A DNA stretch of 64,000 nt from Rathayibacter iranicus NCPPB 2253 = VKM Ac-1602 (GCF_003149025.1 NZ_QGDV01000007.1:1-64000), one strand, 5' to 3'; counted from the stretch's first letter, positions 51,790 through 61,980 are shown. Numbers and translations are program-made. Notes: a model not told the origin generated them from the sequence alone.

Positions 51790-51996
51790 TCAGTGCGCGA
51801 CGTCGGCGACCGAGAACGCGACGCCGGGAGTGATGAGGATCGACGTCTCCCGCGACTCACCCTCGCCCTGGTTGACGGTGATCCAGCGCGGTGCGGATCC
51901 ATCGAGTGCGCGGTCGATGCTCGCACGGACCTCGGCGGCGCTCGTCTCACTGAGGCTGAACGGCAGCCCGCCGTACGTGATCTCGACGCGCTTCAT
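51790..51996 (-). CDS. Small protein of unknown function
   Basis: 68 aa (KRVEITYGGLPFSLSETSAAEVRASIDRAL ... SILITPGVAFSVADVAH), predicted alpha/beta. Overlaps the upstream DUF7882-like gene by four bases; the pair occurs together in Microbacteriaceae as far as I recall. Function unknown. Confidence 0.75.
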   Translation of the reverse strand: MKRVEITYGGLPFSLSETSAAEVRASIDRALDGSAPRWITVNQGEGESRETSILITPGVAFSVADVAH

Positions 51997-52322
51997 AGGG
52001 TTTCCTCGTCGGTGTGACGGACGGCGCCGTGCGGCTCCTCGCTGATCCGCAGACCGTGAGCGGTGTGCGAATCGGCCAGCAGCTGGCGGATCCAGTCGGG
52101 GTTGATGGCCGGAGCCCGGCCGCCGTGGTACTTGAATCGCAGAGGGATCGCAGGGTGCAGCCAGATCGAGGTACGCCCGTCGCCCACCGCCTGCGAGTCC
52201 TTCCAGGAGAAGTAGAACGACTCGTTGCGGGCAAGCTTCGACCCGATCACGATCTGCAGGTGCGCCAACAGCCGGTCGTCGAAGTCTGCCTCAAGGGTCG
52301 AGTCGTAGATCAGTCGCCCCAT
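51993..52322 (-). CDS. DUF7882-like protein
   Basis: 109 aa beginning GRLIYDSTLEADFDDRLLAHLQIVIGSKLARNESFYFSW, with the RTSIWLHPAIPLRFKYHGGRAP block typical of a small family common in Microbacteriaceae (sometimes mis-named as DNA-ligase-like). Function unknown. Heads a two-gene operon. Confidence 0.8.
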   Translation of the reverse strand: MGRLIYDSTLEADFDDRLLAHLQIVIGSKLARNESFYFSWKDSQAVGDGRTSIWLHPAIPLRFKYHGGRAPAINPDWIRQLLADSHTAHGLRISEEPHGAVRHTDEETL

Positions 52323-52521
52323 GAGGCCGTTCTCCCTTCGGGACGTCGCGCAACCATCGAGGGACGCGCGGGCTCGTCGAGAGTTAGCCTACCGAGTCGT
52401 CCGCCGGGGCCCTCGTGCGCCTCCTCGACCAGGTATGCGGGAGCAGTGGACGCCACCGGAACTGGGGGCATCCGCGGTCTATACCGTGACCGGCGGCCTG
52501 GCCGCTCGCTCTGACCGTGAA

Positions 52522-52554
52522 GAGTTCCTGCTCGCTGACAGCGAGCAGGAACTC
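52522..52554 (-). terminator. Terminator of the FtsX/ABC operon
   Basis: Perfect 14-base stem GAGTTCCTGCTCGC / GCGAGCAGGAACTC with loop TGACA, 46 bases past the permease stop. Confidence 0.75.
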
Positions 52555-52599
52555 CTCCCATTGGGGTTCTCGGTCGTGCGAGCACGACCTCCGGGCGAC

Positions 52600-54003
52600 T
52601 TAGGCGACGGCGAGCGCCGCGACCGGAGACACCGTCGTGGCCCGGCGCGCCGGCACCACGGCCGAGACGACCGTGATCGCGATGCTCACGGCGAGCACGC
52701 CCACGAGGGTCGGCACGGGAATCGTCGGCGGCACCAGGCCGACGCCGGGGTTCGATCCGAAGAGCGAGACCGCCCCACACCAGCCATAGGCGATGCCGAG
52801 CACCACGCCGAGCAGTATCGCCGCGAGAATCATCTGAGCCGCCTCCAGCACCACCATCGAGCGCACCTGCGAGCCGGTGAACCCGAGAGCACGAAGGAGC
52901 CCCAGCTCGCGGCGGCGCTGCAGCACGCTCAGCGAAAGCGTGTTGACCATGCCGACTGCGGCGAGGAGGACCGAGAATCCGAGCAGGACGGTCATCACCG
53001 CCGTGGTCACCGAGACGATCTGCTCGAACGCGGCGAACTGTTCCGGGTTCAGCTCGCCTGCACGCTTCATGATCGAGCTGAACGTCGCCGTACCGACCGC
53101 GAACATCGTGACCAGGGCCACTCCGATCACCAGACCGATCACGGCGCGGGCGCTGCGGGCGGGATTGCGGATCGCGTTGGCGGAGGCGAGGCGCGCTACC
53201 GGACTGCCGCCAAAGGCACGTCCGACCAGCGCGGTCAGCGGCGGGAGCAGCACGGGCGCCCCGAGGACGACTCCGGTAAACGACACCATGCCGCCGAGCA
53301 GACCCGGCAGGACGCCCGTCGGATTCGTCAGACCCATCACGACCCCGCCTGCGAGTAGGAGCCCGCCGATCACGACGAGCACGATCGCGAACACGTTGCG
53401 GACGGTACGAGCGCGCAGCTCGTCGTAGCGCGGCTCGGCCGAGGAGCCAGCCGCGTCGGCGGGAGCCACCACGAGGACGCGGCGCGAGCCGGACCAGGAT
53501 GCGATCACCGTCGAGGCGATCACCGCCAGCGGAGGCACGACGAGCCCGAACGACACCAACGGGTACTCAAAACGGCCCATCATGCCGTTGCGCATCGCGA
53601 ACTCCGCACCGAGCGCGACCAGGGCGACCCCAGCCACCAGCCCGATCGCCGCGCCGAGCAGGCCCTGGCGGAAACCGGTGCGCACCACCTCGCCGCGCAA
53701 GGACCGGCCAGAGGCGCCGAGCAGTCGCAGCAGCGCGATTTCACGGGTGCGCCCGGCGATCACTGTCGAGACGGAGTTGGCCGTGACGATCCCGCCCACG
53801 TACACCGCAATACCGAAGAAAACGGCCCCGACCATCGAGAGCGTCAGCGAGACCGTACCGACATTTTCGAGCCCCCTCGCCGAGATCGCCGCGGACATCA
53901 CGGTAACGACCTGTACCAGCATCGTGCCGAACATGGCCGAGAGCGCGGCGACGGTCACGATCGCACCGCCGCCCTGGCTAGAGCCGGTATTCACGCGGCT
54001 CAC
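52600..54003 (-). CDS. FtsX-like ABC transporter permease
   Basis: 467 aa with a double FtsX/MacB arrangement: one domain with TREIALLRLLGASGRSLRGEVVRTGF, another with QRRRELGLLRALGFTGSQVRSMVVLEAAQM. About eight spans, little extracytoplasmic domain. The GTG overlaps the ATPase stop (GTGA). Members move lipids or peptides or transmit force to envelope enzymes; substrate unknown. Confidence 0.9.
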   Translation of the reverse strand: MSRVNTGSSQGGGAIVTVAALSAMFGTMLVQVVTVMSAAISARGLENVGTVSLTLSMVGAVFFGIAVYVGGIVTANSVSTVIAGRTREIALLRLLGASGRSLRGEVVRTGFRQGLLGAAIGLVAGVALVALGAEFAMRNGMMGRFEYPLVSFGLVVPPLAVIASTVIASWSGSRRVLVVAPADAAGSSAEPRYDELRARTVRNVFAIVLVVIGGLLLAGGVVMGLTNPTGVLPGLLGGMVSFTGVVLGAPVLLPPLTALVGRAFGGSPVARLASANAIRNPARSARAVIGLVIGVALVTMFAVGTATFSSIMKRAGELNPEQFAAFEQIVSVTTAVMTVLLGFSVLLAAVGMVNTLSLSVLQRRRELGLLRALGFTGSQVRSMVVLEAAQMILAAILLGVVLGIAYGWCGAVSLFGSNPGVGLVPPTIPVPTLVGVLAVSIAITVVSAVVPARRATTVSPVAALAVA

Positions 54004-54752
54004 GCTGCTCCCTCCATAGCGAGCATGGCGCGCGAGATCTCCTCGGCGCTCATTCCACGGCGGTCGTCGACGACGACCCCGTCGCGGAGGAACACAATGC
54101 GGTCGGCGTAGGCGGCGGCGATCGGGTCGTGCGTCACCATCGCGATCGACTGCCCGTACTCGCGAGTGGAGGCGCGCAGCAAAGCCAGCACCTCCCGGCC
54201 GGTGCGGGAGTCGAGGTTGCCGGTCGGCTCGTCCGCGAAAATCAGCTCCGGGCGGGTGGCGAGTGCGCGGGCGATCGCGACGCGCTGCTGCTGGCCGCCC
54301 GAGAGCTCGTACGGTCGGTGGTTGAGGCGTTCGCGGAGGCCGAGGGAGTCGATCAGGCGGGCGATCCAGTCCTCCTCCTCGGCGGTGATGGCACGGCCGT
54401 CGAGCTGGAACGGAAGGCGGATATTCCCGCGGACATCGAGCGTGGGCACCAGGTTGAAGGCCTGGAACACGAAACCGACGCTGCGCCGACGCAGCACGGT
54501 GAGCTCGGCGTCGCTCATCGCGGTGATCTCAGCACTGCCGAGGAACACGCGACCGGAGGACGCGGTGTCCAGCCCCGCCAGCACATGCATGAGCGTGGAC
54601 TTGCCGGATCCGCTCGGACCCATGACGGCGGTGAACTCACCGCGCTCGATCGAGAGCGTGATGTCGTCGAGGGCGACGACGGGCGGCGTGCTGCCGTAGA
54701 GCTTGCGCACGCCCTCGACGCGCGCCACGACGGAGGAGGTCTGGTTCTGCAT
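54000..54752 (-). CDS. LolD/MacB-type ABC ATPase
   Basis: 250 aa. Walker [20 protein letters not shown], signature [19 protein letters not shown], Walker [17 protein letters not shown], switch [14 protein letters not shown]. The NLD after the Walker B motif is typical of the LolD/MacB/FtsE group and matches the FtsX-like partner. ATG 54752 with GAGGAC upstream; the open frame to 54986 is ignored. Confidence 0.93.
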   Translation of the reverse strand: MQNQTSSVVARVEGVRKLYGSTPPVVALDDITLSIERGEFTAVMGPSGSGKSTLMHVLAGLDTASSGRVFLGSAEITAMSDAELTVLRRRSVGFVFQAFNLVPTLDVRGNIRLPFQLDGRAITAEEEDWIARLIDSLGLRERLNHRPYELSGGQQQRVAIARALATRPELIFADEPTGNLDSRTGREVLALLRASTREYGQSIAMVTHDPIAAAYADRIVFLRDGVVVDDRRGMSAEEISRAMLAMEGAA

Positions 54753-54846
54753 GTCCTCGACGTTACGGAGCCGCACGTGTCGCCGTCGTCGTCCGGGGGG
54801 TGGTGTGGCCGTCATCCCTCCGAGGGACGTTCCACTCGGCATCGGG

Positions 54847-55449
54847 TCAGCGCGGTCGAAGACCAGCCCGGCGGAGGGTGAGAGCCGCGAGAGCCGAAGT
54901 CGCCACGGGATCACCACGGCGCCACGCGGGAACCGCGTCGGGATGCGCGGCAAGGATCTCGCGCGGCGTCGCCTGGGTGAGCGCACGCAGAGCCAGCAGC
55001 TCAGAGCCCGTCACGGTCGACCCGAGCGTCCGGAGCTCAGCCGTGCGCCGGGCGAAGCGCAGCCGAGGCCGCAGCCAGAGGACAGCAAGTAGGAGGAGCG
55101 GCAGCCCCGCCACCGAGACTCCAGCGACCACCGCCAGGGCGCCGGCGAGCTGCTGCTGGTCGCGGCCCGCGGCGGCCAGCATCGAACCGGCGCCACTTGC
55201 CTCATCGAAGGGGGCGCGTACGGCATCGCCGAGGAGCGGAATCTCGCCGAGCGTGCTGCCGGCGTCGCTCATCGTCGAGCCGAAGCCGCTGCCAGCGCTC
55301 TCGAGTCGCCGCCCGATCTCAGCGAGGCCGGCGATCAGCGAGCCGACGGCGAGCCCGGCGGCGATCGCCACCACAGCAACTCCGATCGAGAGGGCATCCG
55401 CCACGATCTGTCGCGCTCGGACGGCCGGGAGGTCGGCGTAGATCTGCAT
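54847..55449 (-). CDS. Membrane protein of unknown function
   Basis: 200 aa with two membrane spans (IGVAVVAIAAGLAVGSLIAGL and AGALAVVAGVSVAGLPLLLLAVLWL) separated by a Gly/Ser-rich extracellular loop, and a cytosolic C-terminal segment after RPRLRFARRTAELRTLGS. No family recognised. Lies upstream of the ABC operon on the same strand. Confidence 0.7.
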   Translation of the reverse strand: MQIYADLPAVRARQIVADALSIGVAVVAIAAGLAVGSLIAGLAEIGRRLESAGSGFGSTMSDAGSTLGEIPLLGDAVRAPFDEASGAGSMLAAAGRDQQQLAGALAVVAGVSVAGLPLLLLAVLWLRPRLRFARRTAELRTLGSTVTGSELLALRALTQATPREILAAHPDAVPAWRRGDPVATSALAALTLRRAGLRPR

Positions 55450-55463
55450 GCGCCGATTATCCC

Positions 55464-55550
55464 GTTCTCAACGAAGGAAGGATTGGCGGGACCGGGCTCC
55501 GAGCCCCGTGTTTCCGGCCGGCCTCGGCAGATCCTTCCTTCGTTTGGAAC
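55464..55550. repeat. Inverted-repeat element, family 2, copy 2
   Basis: Arms GTTCTCAACGAAGGAAGGAT (55464-55483) and ATCCTTCCTTCGTTTGGAAC (55531-55550) match those at 24190-24275 with one change each; the 47-base interior is different. It lies between divergent genes. Confidence 0.75.
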
Positions 55551-55637
55551 AGCACCTCCGCTCCGCGGCCTACCCAGACCTCCCTCCACATCCCGCAGGA
55601 AGCGGTAGCCCTCCCCAGAAGACCCGGCCGACCACCG

Positions 55638-56489
55638 ATGCTCGAGCAGATCCGCGATCGTGGCGCCATGGACATCGAAGCCGAGCTGATGCGTCGGGGT
55701 GGGATCGCGCGGCGCGCAGCACTGGTCGCGACGGGAGCGACGGTGCGCGAACTCAACGCCGCCGTGGTCACCGGTCGGCTCGTCCGCGGTCGCCGCGGCT
55801 GGTACGCCGCCCCGAACCTCCCGTCCGAGGCCCTCACCGCTTTCCGCCTCGGTGGCCGCCTCGCCGCGACCGACGCCGCCCGCTCCCACGGCCTCTGGGT
55901 CCTGCGCTCCACGCAGCTCCACATCCACGTCGGCCCCCATGCCGCCCGCGTAGCTGCCCCCCGCGGGATCCGCTTGCACTGGGATCCCGCGCACCCGGGC
56001 GACGAACCTCTGCGCGTCTCGCCCATCCACGCTCTGCTGCAGCTCGGCCGCGTCCTCGGGGAGGAGGATCTGCTCGTCGCGCTCGAGTCCGCCCTCGAGA
56101 AGCGGATCCTTGGCCCCGACGACCTCGCCGACCTCCGCTCCGCGTGCCCGCAGCGGCTGCATGCGCTCCTCGCGTTCGCTCGCAACGACTCCCAGAGCGG
56201 AGTCGAGACCCTGGCCCGCTGGCGCCTGCACGTCGTGGGCGTCGTCGCTCGAACTCAGGTGCACGTCCCCGGAGTCGGTCGGGTCGATCTGCTGATCGGC
56301 CGGACCCTGATCGTCGAGCTCGACGGCCGCTCCACCCACGAATTCGAGAACGACCGGCACCGCGATCTGAACGCCACCGTCGACGGCTATGTCACCCTGC
56401 GTTTCTCAGCGACACAGGTGCTCACCCGCTGGCCGGACGTGGAGCGCGCGATCCTCGCCGCGATCGGCCACGGCCTGCACGTGCTGTGA
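55638..56489 (+). CDS. AbiEi-like N-terminal domain fused to a Vsr/DUF559-type nuclease-like domain
   Basis: 283 aa. The N-terminal winged helix (DIEAELMRRGGIARRAALVATGATVRELNAAVVTGRLVRGRRGWYAAP) matches the AbiEi_4-type domain common in actinobacteria. The C-terminal 90 residues (VHVPGVGRVDLLIGRTLIVELDGRSTHEFENDRHRDLNATVDGYVTLRFSATQVL) match the DUF559/very-short-patch-repair endonuclease fold, with D and E-x-D acidic residues. Real activity is unproven. ATG 55668 is an equally good start. Confidence 0.78.
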   Translation: MLEQIRDRGAMDIEAELMRRGGIARRAALVATGATVRELNAAVVTGRLVRGRRGWYAAPNLPSEALTAFRLGGRLAATDAARSHGLWVLRSTQLHIHVGPHAARVAAPRGIRLHWDPAHPGDEPLRVSPIHALLQLGRVLGEEDLLVALESALEKRILGPDDLADLRSACPQRLHALLAFARNDSQSGVETLARWRLHVVGVVARTQVHVPGVGRVDLLIGRTLIVELDGRSTHEFENDRHRDLNATVDGYVTLRFSATQVLTRWPDVERAILAAIGHGLHVL

Positions 56490-56494
56490 AATCC

Positions 56495-57778
56495 TCAGAG
56501 CAGGTCGTGCAGCACGACGACCTGCTCGCGCTCGGGCCCGACACCGATCGCCGAGAACCGCGCGCCGCTCATCGCCTCGAGCGCACGGACGTAGTCCTGC
56601 GCCGTCTGCGGGAGGTCAGAGAACTCGCGGCAGCCCGAGATGTCCTCCTGCCAACCGGGGAACTCCTCGTAGATCGGTTTCGCGTGGTGGAAGTCGCTCT
56701 GTGAGACCGGTACCTCGTCGTGGCGCACGCCATCGACGTCGTAAGCGACGCAGACGGGGATCGTTGCCAGGCCGGAGAGCACGTCGAGCTTGGTGAGGAC
56801 GAAGTCGGTGACCCCGTTAATCCGAGCGGAGTAGCGCGCGATGGGCGCGTCGTACCAGCCGCAGCGGCGCGGACGGCCGGTGGTGGTGCCGAATTCGAAG
56901 CCCTGCTTGCGCAAGTATTCGCCCCACTCGTCAAAGAGTTCAGTCGGGAACGGACCGGCGCCGACGCGCGTCGTATAGGCCTTGATGACGGCGATGACCC
57001 GGTCGATGCGGTTCGGCGCGACTCCGGAGCCAGTGGCCGCGCCGCCCGAGGTGGCGTTGGAGGAAGTGACGAACGGGTACGTGCCGTGGTCGACGTCGAG
57101 CATCGTGGCCTGGCCGGCCTCGAACAACACGGTCTTGCCCGCGTCGAGGGCCTGCGCCAGCACGAGCGAAGTGTCGGCGACCATCGGACGCAGGCGCTCG
57201 GTGTACTGCAGCAGGTCCTCGAGCACCTGCTCGACCAGGATCGCGCGGCGGTTGTAGACCTTCACCAGCAGGTGGTTCTTCTGGTCGAGGGCGCCCTCGA
57301 CCTTTTGGCGAAGGATGTTCTCGTCGAAGAGGTCCTGGATCCGGATGCCGACGCGGTTGATCTTGTCGGCATAGGCCGGGCCGATGCCGCGACCGGTCGT
57401 GCCGATTTGGCGCTTGCCGAGGAAGCGCTCCGTGACCTTATCGAGGGTGCGGTGGTAGCTGGTGATGACGTGCGCGTTGGCGCTGACGAGCAGCTTCGAC
57501 ACATCGACGCCGCGGGCGCTCAGCGCCTCGAGCTCGTGGAACAGCACCTCGATGTCGACGACGACGCCGTTCGCAATCACGGGCACGACGCCCGGTGTGA
57601 GGATTCCCGAGGGAAGCAGGTGCAACGCGTACTTCTCGTCACCCACGACGACGGTGTGCCCCGCGTTGTTGCCGCCGTTGAACTTGACGACGTAGTCGAC
57701 GCGGCTACCGAGGAGGTCGGTCGCGCGTCCCTTGCCCTCGTCGCCCCACTGGGCGCCGGTGATGACGATTGCTGGCAT
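56495..57778 (-). CDS. purA: Adenylosuccinate synthetase
   Basis: 427 aa converting IMP and aspartate to adenylosuccinate with GTP. GDEGKG lies at residues 12-17, then [43 protein letters not shown] and [12 protein letters not shown]. Complete and of normal length. It is convergent with the preceding gene, with only five bases between stops. Confidence 0.97.
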   Translation of the reverse strand: MPAIVITGAQWGDEGKGRATDLLGSRVDYVVKFNGGNNAGHTVVVGDEKYALHLLPSGILTPGVVPVIANGVVVDIEVLFHELEALSARGVDVSKLLVSANAHVITSYHRTLDKVTERFLGKRQIGTTGRGIGPAYADKINRVGIRIQDLFDENILRQKVEGALDQKNHLLVKVYNRRAILVEQVLEDLLQYTERLRPMVADTSLVLAQALDAGKTVLFEAGQATMLDVDHGTYPFVTSSNATSGGAATGSGVAPNRIDRVIAVIKAYTTRVGAGPFPTELFDEWGEYLRKQGFEFGTTTGRPRRCGWYDAPIARYSARINGVTDFVLTKLDVLSGLATIPVCVAYDVDGVRHDEVPVSQSDFHHAKPIYEEFPGWQEDISGCREFSDLPQTAQDYVRALEAMSGARFSAIGVGPEREQVVVLHDLL

Positions 57779-57999
57779 GGCGTGTCCTTCTCAACGGGAG
57801 GGGCGTGGGATGGGCGGGTCCGGCGCGGAAGTCGTGCCGCCTCCGCGCGACCAGCCGCTCAATTCTAGCGGAGGGGTGCCGCGGGCGACCCGGCGCCTGG
57901 GTCGCCGAGCAATACTCCCGATCCCCACATGCGCAGTTCACACGGGCCGCATAGATTCGAAACTGCTCACACACCACTCATCACGCGAACAGGATAACG

Positions 58000-60024
58000 A
58001 TGCGCACACTCCGCGCTGCAAGCCTCCTCGCCTTCGTCGCGCTCGGGGCTGCCACCGCCGCTCCCGTCGCCTCAGCCGCGACCCTCGACGACGGCGTCGA
58101 GCTCACTCTGGTGTCGACGACGGACACGCACGGCCACGTCGACGACTGGGACTACTTCGCCAACGCCCCCTACCCGGCCACCGGCACGCTGGGCCTTTCC
58201 CGCGTCGCGACCGAGGTCGACCGCCTCCGGGCCGAGAAGGGCGAGGAGTCCGTGCTCGTCATGGACAACGGCGACGCAATCCAGGGCACACCGCTCACCT
58301 ATTACTACGGGCTTGGCGACGGCGCCGCGGGCGTCCTCTCGGGCGAGACGACGCATCCGATGGCCACCGCCTTCAACACGATCGGCTACGACGCCCAGGT
58401 CGTCGGCAACCACGAGTACAACTACGGGCTTGACATGCTCAGCGCCTACGACGGCGACCTGAACGCCCCGCTGCTCGGCGCGAACGTGATCGACGTCGCC
58501 ACGGGGAAGCCGTACCACGACCCGTACACCCTGATCGAGCGCGAGATCGACGGGAAGACGGTCACCGTCGGAGTCCTCGGCCTCGTCACTCCGGGAGTAC
58601 GGGTGTGGGACAAGCAGTACGTCGACGGCGTTCTGGAGTTCCAGGACATGGTCGCCGCCGCGAAGCAGTGGGTCCCGATCGTGCAGGAGCAGGCCGACGT
58701 GGTCGTCGTCCTCGCACACACCGGTCAGGGCACAGTGCCGGACGCCGAGTACGACGCGGCCGATCTCAACGAGGACGTTGTGAACAACATCGCGACGCAG
58801 GTCCCCGGGATCGACGTGATCGTCGCCGGCCACAGCCACAAGGATGTCCCGGAGACACTCTTCACCAACGTCGCCGGCGAGCAGGTGCTCGTCACCCAGC
58901 CGAAGTTCTGGGCGCAGGGCCTCACCGAGGTCACCCTCACCCTGGTGCCGGATGCCGCGGGCGGCCTGGAGGTCGACTGGTCCGCCGACAACGCTCCGGT
59001 CGCGAAGCCCGTCTACGCGACGGACATCGCCGAGGAGTCGACCGCGCTGGTCGACGCCCTCGCCGAGCAGCACGCCACCACCATCGAGTACGTGAACACC
59101 CCCGTGGCGGAGTCGGTCGAAGAGCTCTCGGCCGCGACCTCCCGCTACGAGGACACTCCGATCATCGACTTCATCAACACGGTGCAGGCGGAGACCGTCG
59201 AGACAGCCCTCGAGGGCACGGAGTGGGGAGACCTGCCGGTGATCTCGCAGGCATCGCCGTTCTCGCGCACCGCCGTGTTCCCGAAGGGGCAGGTCAGCAT
59301 CCGCGACATCGCGGGCCTGTACATCTACGAGAACACTCTGCGCGGAGTCGAGCTGACCGGCGCCGAGGTGCGCCAGTACCTCGAGTTTTCGGCCCGCTAC
59401 TTCGTCCAGACCGCGGAGGGGGCCGTGTTCGACCCGGAGACCGGCACCGACGCGAAGACCGAGGACCGGCCCGACGGCATCCCGGACTACAACTACGACG
59501 CGATCTCGGGCGTGGACTACCTGATCGACGTCTCGCAGCCCGCCGGCTCGCGCATCCGCAGCCTCTCGCACCCCGACGGCACCCCGATCGCCGATGACGA
59601 GCGCTTCGTGATGGCGGTCAACAACTACCGTCAGAGCGGCGGAGGCGCCTACCCGGCCGTCGCGCAGGCTCCCCTCGTCTACGATGAACGCCTCGAGATC
59701 CGCCAGCTGCTGATCGACTGGTCGAGCGCCCGCGGCGTGATCGACCAAGCCGACTTCTTCGACCCGAACTGGACGCTGACGACGCAGCCCGCTGCCGAAA
59801 TCCCGGTCGCTCCGGCCCCGACCGAGCCGGGCACGCCGACCGAGCAGCCCACCGTCGCTCCGTCGCCGCAGCCCCTCACCACGGCGGCTCCCGTCGCCGG
59901 CGGCACCGGTCCGGGCTCGCTCGCGAACACCGGCGCCGACGCGGCCGGTCTCGTGGGAGGCGCGCTGGTGCTGCTGGCCTCGGGCCTCGCGCTGGTGATC
60001 GCGCGACGCCGCCGCACGGCCTAG
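58000..60024 (+). CDS. Cell-wall-anchored 5'-nucleotidase/2',3'-cyclic phosphodiesterase (UshA/CpdB type)
   Basis: 674 aa. Signal peptide (LLAFVALGAATAAPVASAA). The metallophosphatase domain has STTDTHGHVDDW, VMDNGDAIQG, VVGNHEYNYG, LAHTGQG and IVAGHSHKD; the C-terminal 5'-nucleotidase domain has FSRTAVFPKGQVSIRDIAGLY and NNYRQSGGGAYP. A Pro/Thr-rich spacer leads to the sortase signal LANTG, a span and RRRR. It would hydrolyse extracellular nucleotides for salvage. Confidence 0.93.
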   Translation: MRTLRAASLLAFVALGAATAAPVASAATLDDGVELTLVSTTDTHGHVDDWDYFANAPYPATGTLGLSRVATEVDRLRAEKGEESVLVMDNGDAIQGTPLTYYYGLGDGAAGVLSGETTHPMATAFNTIGYDAQVVGNHEYNYGLDMLSAYDGDLNAPLLGANVIDVATGKPYHDPYTLIEREIDGKTVTVGVLGLVTPGVRVWDKQYVDGVLEFQDMVAAAKQWVPIVQEQADVVVVLAHTGQGTVPDAEYDAADLNEDVVNNIATQVPGIDVIVAGHSHKDVPETLFTNVAGEQVLVTQPKFWAQGLTEVTLTLVPDAAGGLEVDWSADNAPVAKPVYATDIAEESTALVDALAEQHATTIEYVNTPVAESVEELSAATSRYEDTPIIDFINTVQAETVETALEGTEWGDLPVISQASPFSRTAVFPKGQVSIRDIAGLYIYENTLRGVELTGAEVRQYLEFSARYFVQTAEGAVFDPETGTDAKTEDRPDGIPDYNYDAISGVDYLIDVSQPAGSRIRSLSHPDGTPIADDERFVMAVNNYRQSGGGAYPAVAQAPLVYDERLEIRQLLIDWSSARGVIDQADFFDPNWTLTTQPAAEIPVAPAPTEPGTPTEQPTVAPSPQPLTTAAPVAGGTGPGSLANTGADAAGLVGGALVLLASGLALVIARRRRTA

Positions 60025-60096
60025 CACAGCGACGCGGACGACGGCCGACGGGGCTCCTCCCGTCGGCCGCCATCCGTCGTTAGGGGCGATGACGGA

Positions 60097-60546
60097 TCAG
60101 GCCCGGCGCACCCGCGCCCGGCGCCGCCACGCCGAAAACGCCCCCGTCGACCACAGCGCCCAGACGACAAGGAGGGGCTGGAAGACGAGCCGCACCGCGC
60201 GCGCGACATCCGTTTCGAGGCCGAAGGCCGGGGTGCGGGTAACGAGCTGCGAGATGTTCCCCGGGAACACCGCGACGAAGAACGCCGCCACGACGACTCC
60301 GAGCAGCACCCGCCGCCGTGCGAGCAGCGCGAGCGCGAGTCCCAGCGCGATCTCCACCACCCCCGACGCCACGACGACGAGGTCGGAGTCAAACGGGAGC
60401 CACGGCGGAACCTGAGCCTGGAACGCCTGCCGCGCGAGGGTGAGGTGGGCGGTCCCCGCCGTGACGAGGACGAGGCCGAGAAGGAGGCGGGCGAGGGTGC
60501 GCGGGGCGGAGCGGCATCCTCCGTCGGGCGCTGTGGCGGCGGTCAT
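60097..60546 (-). CDS. DoxX-family membrane protein
   Basis: 149 aa with four spans: TLARLLLGLVLVTAGTAHLTLARQAFQAQVP, VVVASGVVEIALGLALALLA, VVVAAFFVAVFPGNISQLV and a C-terminal one. PGNISQ is characteristic of the DoxX-like MauE/YphA type. Function uncertain. ATG 60546 is the family start; the frame open to 61368 is a shadow of phosphomannomutase. Confidence 0.85.
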   Translation of the reverse strand: MTAATAPDGGCRSAPRTLARLLLGLVLVTAGTAHLTLARQAFQAQVPPWLPFDSDLVVVASGVVEIALGLALALLARRRVLLGVVVAAFFVAVFPGNISQLVTRTPAFGLETDVARAVRLVFQPLLVVWALWSTGAFSAWRRRARVRRA

Positions 60547-60651
60547 CTCTCCAGTCTGCGCGCGGAGGGCGCCCGTGCCGACCGCGCCCGCGTTCCGGCG
60601 CCGCCCCGTATCCTCGATACCGCCCCGTCCGCAGACCGTGAAACGAGATCC

Positions 60652-61404
60652 ATGAGCACCCTGCCCCGCCTGATGGCCTTCGACCTCGACGACACCCTCG
60701 CCGCCTCGAAGTCCCCCGTCGACCCGGCGATGGCCGACCTCTTCGTCAAGCTGCTCCAGGCCACCGAGGTCTGCATCATCTCGGGCGGCCAGATTGGCCA
60801 GTTCCGGATGCAGGTGCTCGACCGGCTCGAGGGCGCCGACCCCGAGGTCCTCGCGAAGCTGCACCTGATGCCCACCTGTGGCACGCAGTACTACCGCTAC
60901 GAGAACGGCGACTGGGCGCAGATCTACGCCGAGAACCTCACCGACGACGAGAAGTCTCGCGCCCTCGCCGCGGTCGAGGAGAAGGCGAAGGAACTCGGCT
61001 ACTGGGAGTCCGAGACCTGGGGTCCGATCCTCGAGGACCGCGACTCGCAGATCACCTTCTCGGCCCTCGGCCAGGCCGCGCCCGTCGAGGCGAAGCAGGC
61101 CTGGGACCCGGACGGCGAGAAGAAGAACATCCTGCGCGAGGCCGTGCAGGCCGTCCTGCCCGACCTCGAGGTCCGCTCCGGCGGCTCCACCTCCGTCGAC
61201 ATCACCCGCAAGGGCATCGATAAGGCGTACGGGATGAACAAGCTCACCGAGCTGACCGGCATCCCCCTCGACGACATGATCTTCGTCGGCGACCGCCTCG
61301 ACCCCGACGGTAACGACTACCCCGTCAAGGCAATGGGCGTCGAGTGCTTCGCCGTCGAGGGCTGGCACGACACCGCCGCCTACCTCCGCTCCTACAACCT
61401 CTAG
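60652..61404 (+). CDS. HAD-family phosphomannomutase (eukaryotic-type PMM-like)
   Basis: 250-aa HAD-IIB enzyme. Motif I LMAFDLDDTLAASKSPV, motif II CIISGGQIGQF, sugar-binding MPTCGTQYYRYENGDW, the STSVDITRKGIDKAYG motif and motif IV IFVGDRLDPDGNDYPV. This matches the PMM group that interconverts mannose 6- and 1-phosphate for GDP-mannose. Single gene; the downstream spacer contains a dispersed repeat. Confidence 0.9.
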   Translation: MSTLPRLMAFDLDDTLAASKSPVDPAMADLFVKLLQATEVCIISGGQIGQFRMQVLDRLEGADPEVLAKLHLMPTCGTQYYRYENGDWAQIYAENLTDDEKSRALAAVEEKAKELGYWESETWGPILEDRDSQITFSALGQAAPVEAKQAWDPDGEKKNILREAVQAVLPDLEVRSGGSTSVDITRKGIDKAYGMNKLTELTGIPLDDMIFVGDRLDPDGNDYPVKAMGVECFAVEGWHDTAAYLRSYNL

Positions 61405-61428
61405 CCCCCGCCCCCGCCGCCCCCCTCT

Positions 61429-61496
61429 CGCGAAATGTCGCGAGATCGGTCGGAACGGACGAGATCCCCTGCCGCGGCGGGGGATCTCGTCCGTTC
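61429..61496. repeat. Dispersed palindromic repeat, family 1, copy 3
   Basis: CGCGAAATGTCGCGAGAT (61429-61446) is followed by a near-perfect hairpin, AACGGACGAGATCCCC (61454-61469) and its complement (61480-61495), with CCGCGGC in the loop. It shares the order of blocks with the copies before purS and purL but lies between convergent genes, so it may also end transcription here. Confidence 0.75.
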
Positions 61497-61534
61497 TCCG
61501 GTATCTGGCGGGAAAATCGCCGCGGAAGAGCTGG

Positions 61535-61918
61535 TCAGCGGTCCTCGTTCAGCGATCCCGAGGCAGTTCCGTCGAGGGCGAGGCGGAGACGGCGCGGCAG
61601 CTTCGCGACGATGATCGCGTGCGATTCCGCAATCAGTTCGAGCACCAGTCCGGGCTCGACGATCCCCTCGGCGTCAACCGTCACCCAGTGCCGCTTGTTC
61701 AAGTGATACCCAGGCTCGATGCCGTCGACTCCCGCCACGAGGTGCACCGCATTCTCCGGCAGCGCCTTCACGCTGACCACGCGCCGCCCGAACCGCTCCC
61801 CCTCCAGCGCGAAGACCTTCCCGCCGACCTTCCACACCCGAATCCCCTCCCCAAAAGGAAACCCCGCCTCGGCCCCCGCAAGCCCTCCGAGAAACCCCCC
61901 GACCACCTCGCTGTCCAT
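61535..61918 (-). CDS. MmcQ/YjbR family protein
   Basis: 127 aa with FPFGEGIRVWKVGGKVFALEG, SVKALPENAVHLVAGVDGIEPGYHLNKRHWVTV and LIAESHAIIVAKLPRRLR, the CyaY-like fold of the MmcQ/YjbR family, thought to bind DNA. ATG 61918 is the family start; the open frame to the left reads through the 30-base tandem repeats. Confidence 0.9.
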   Translation of the reverse strand: MDSEVVGGFLGGLAGAEAGFPFGEGIRVWKVGGKVFALEGERFGRRVVSVKALPENAVHLVAGVDGIEPGYHLNKRHWVTVDAEGIVEPGLVLELIAESHAIIVAKLPRRLRLALDGTASGSLNEDR

Positions 61919-61980
61919 TCCCTGATCCTCCCGCACGCACACACCCTCCGGCTCATCAAGCAGACGCGCCCCATCTCCCC

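Noticed and set aside
58072-60027. 651-codon minus-strand frame opposite the nucleotidase
   Set aside because: Complement of a gene with full metallophosphatase motifs and a signal peptide; no independent support.
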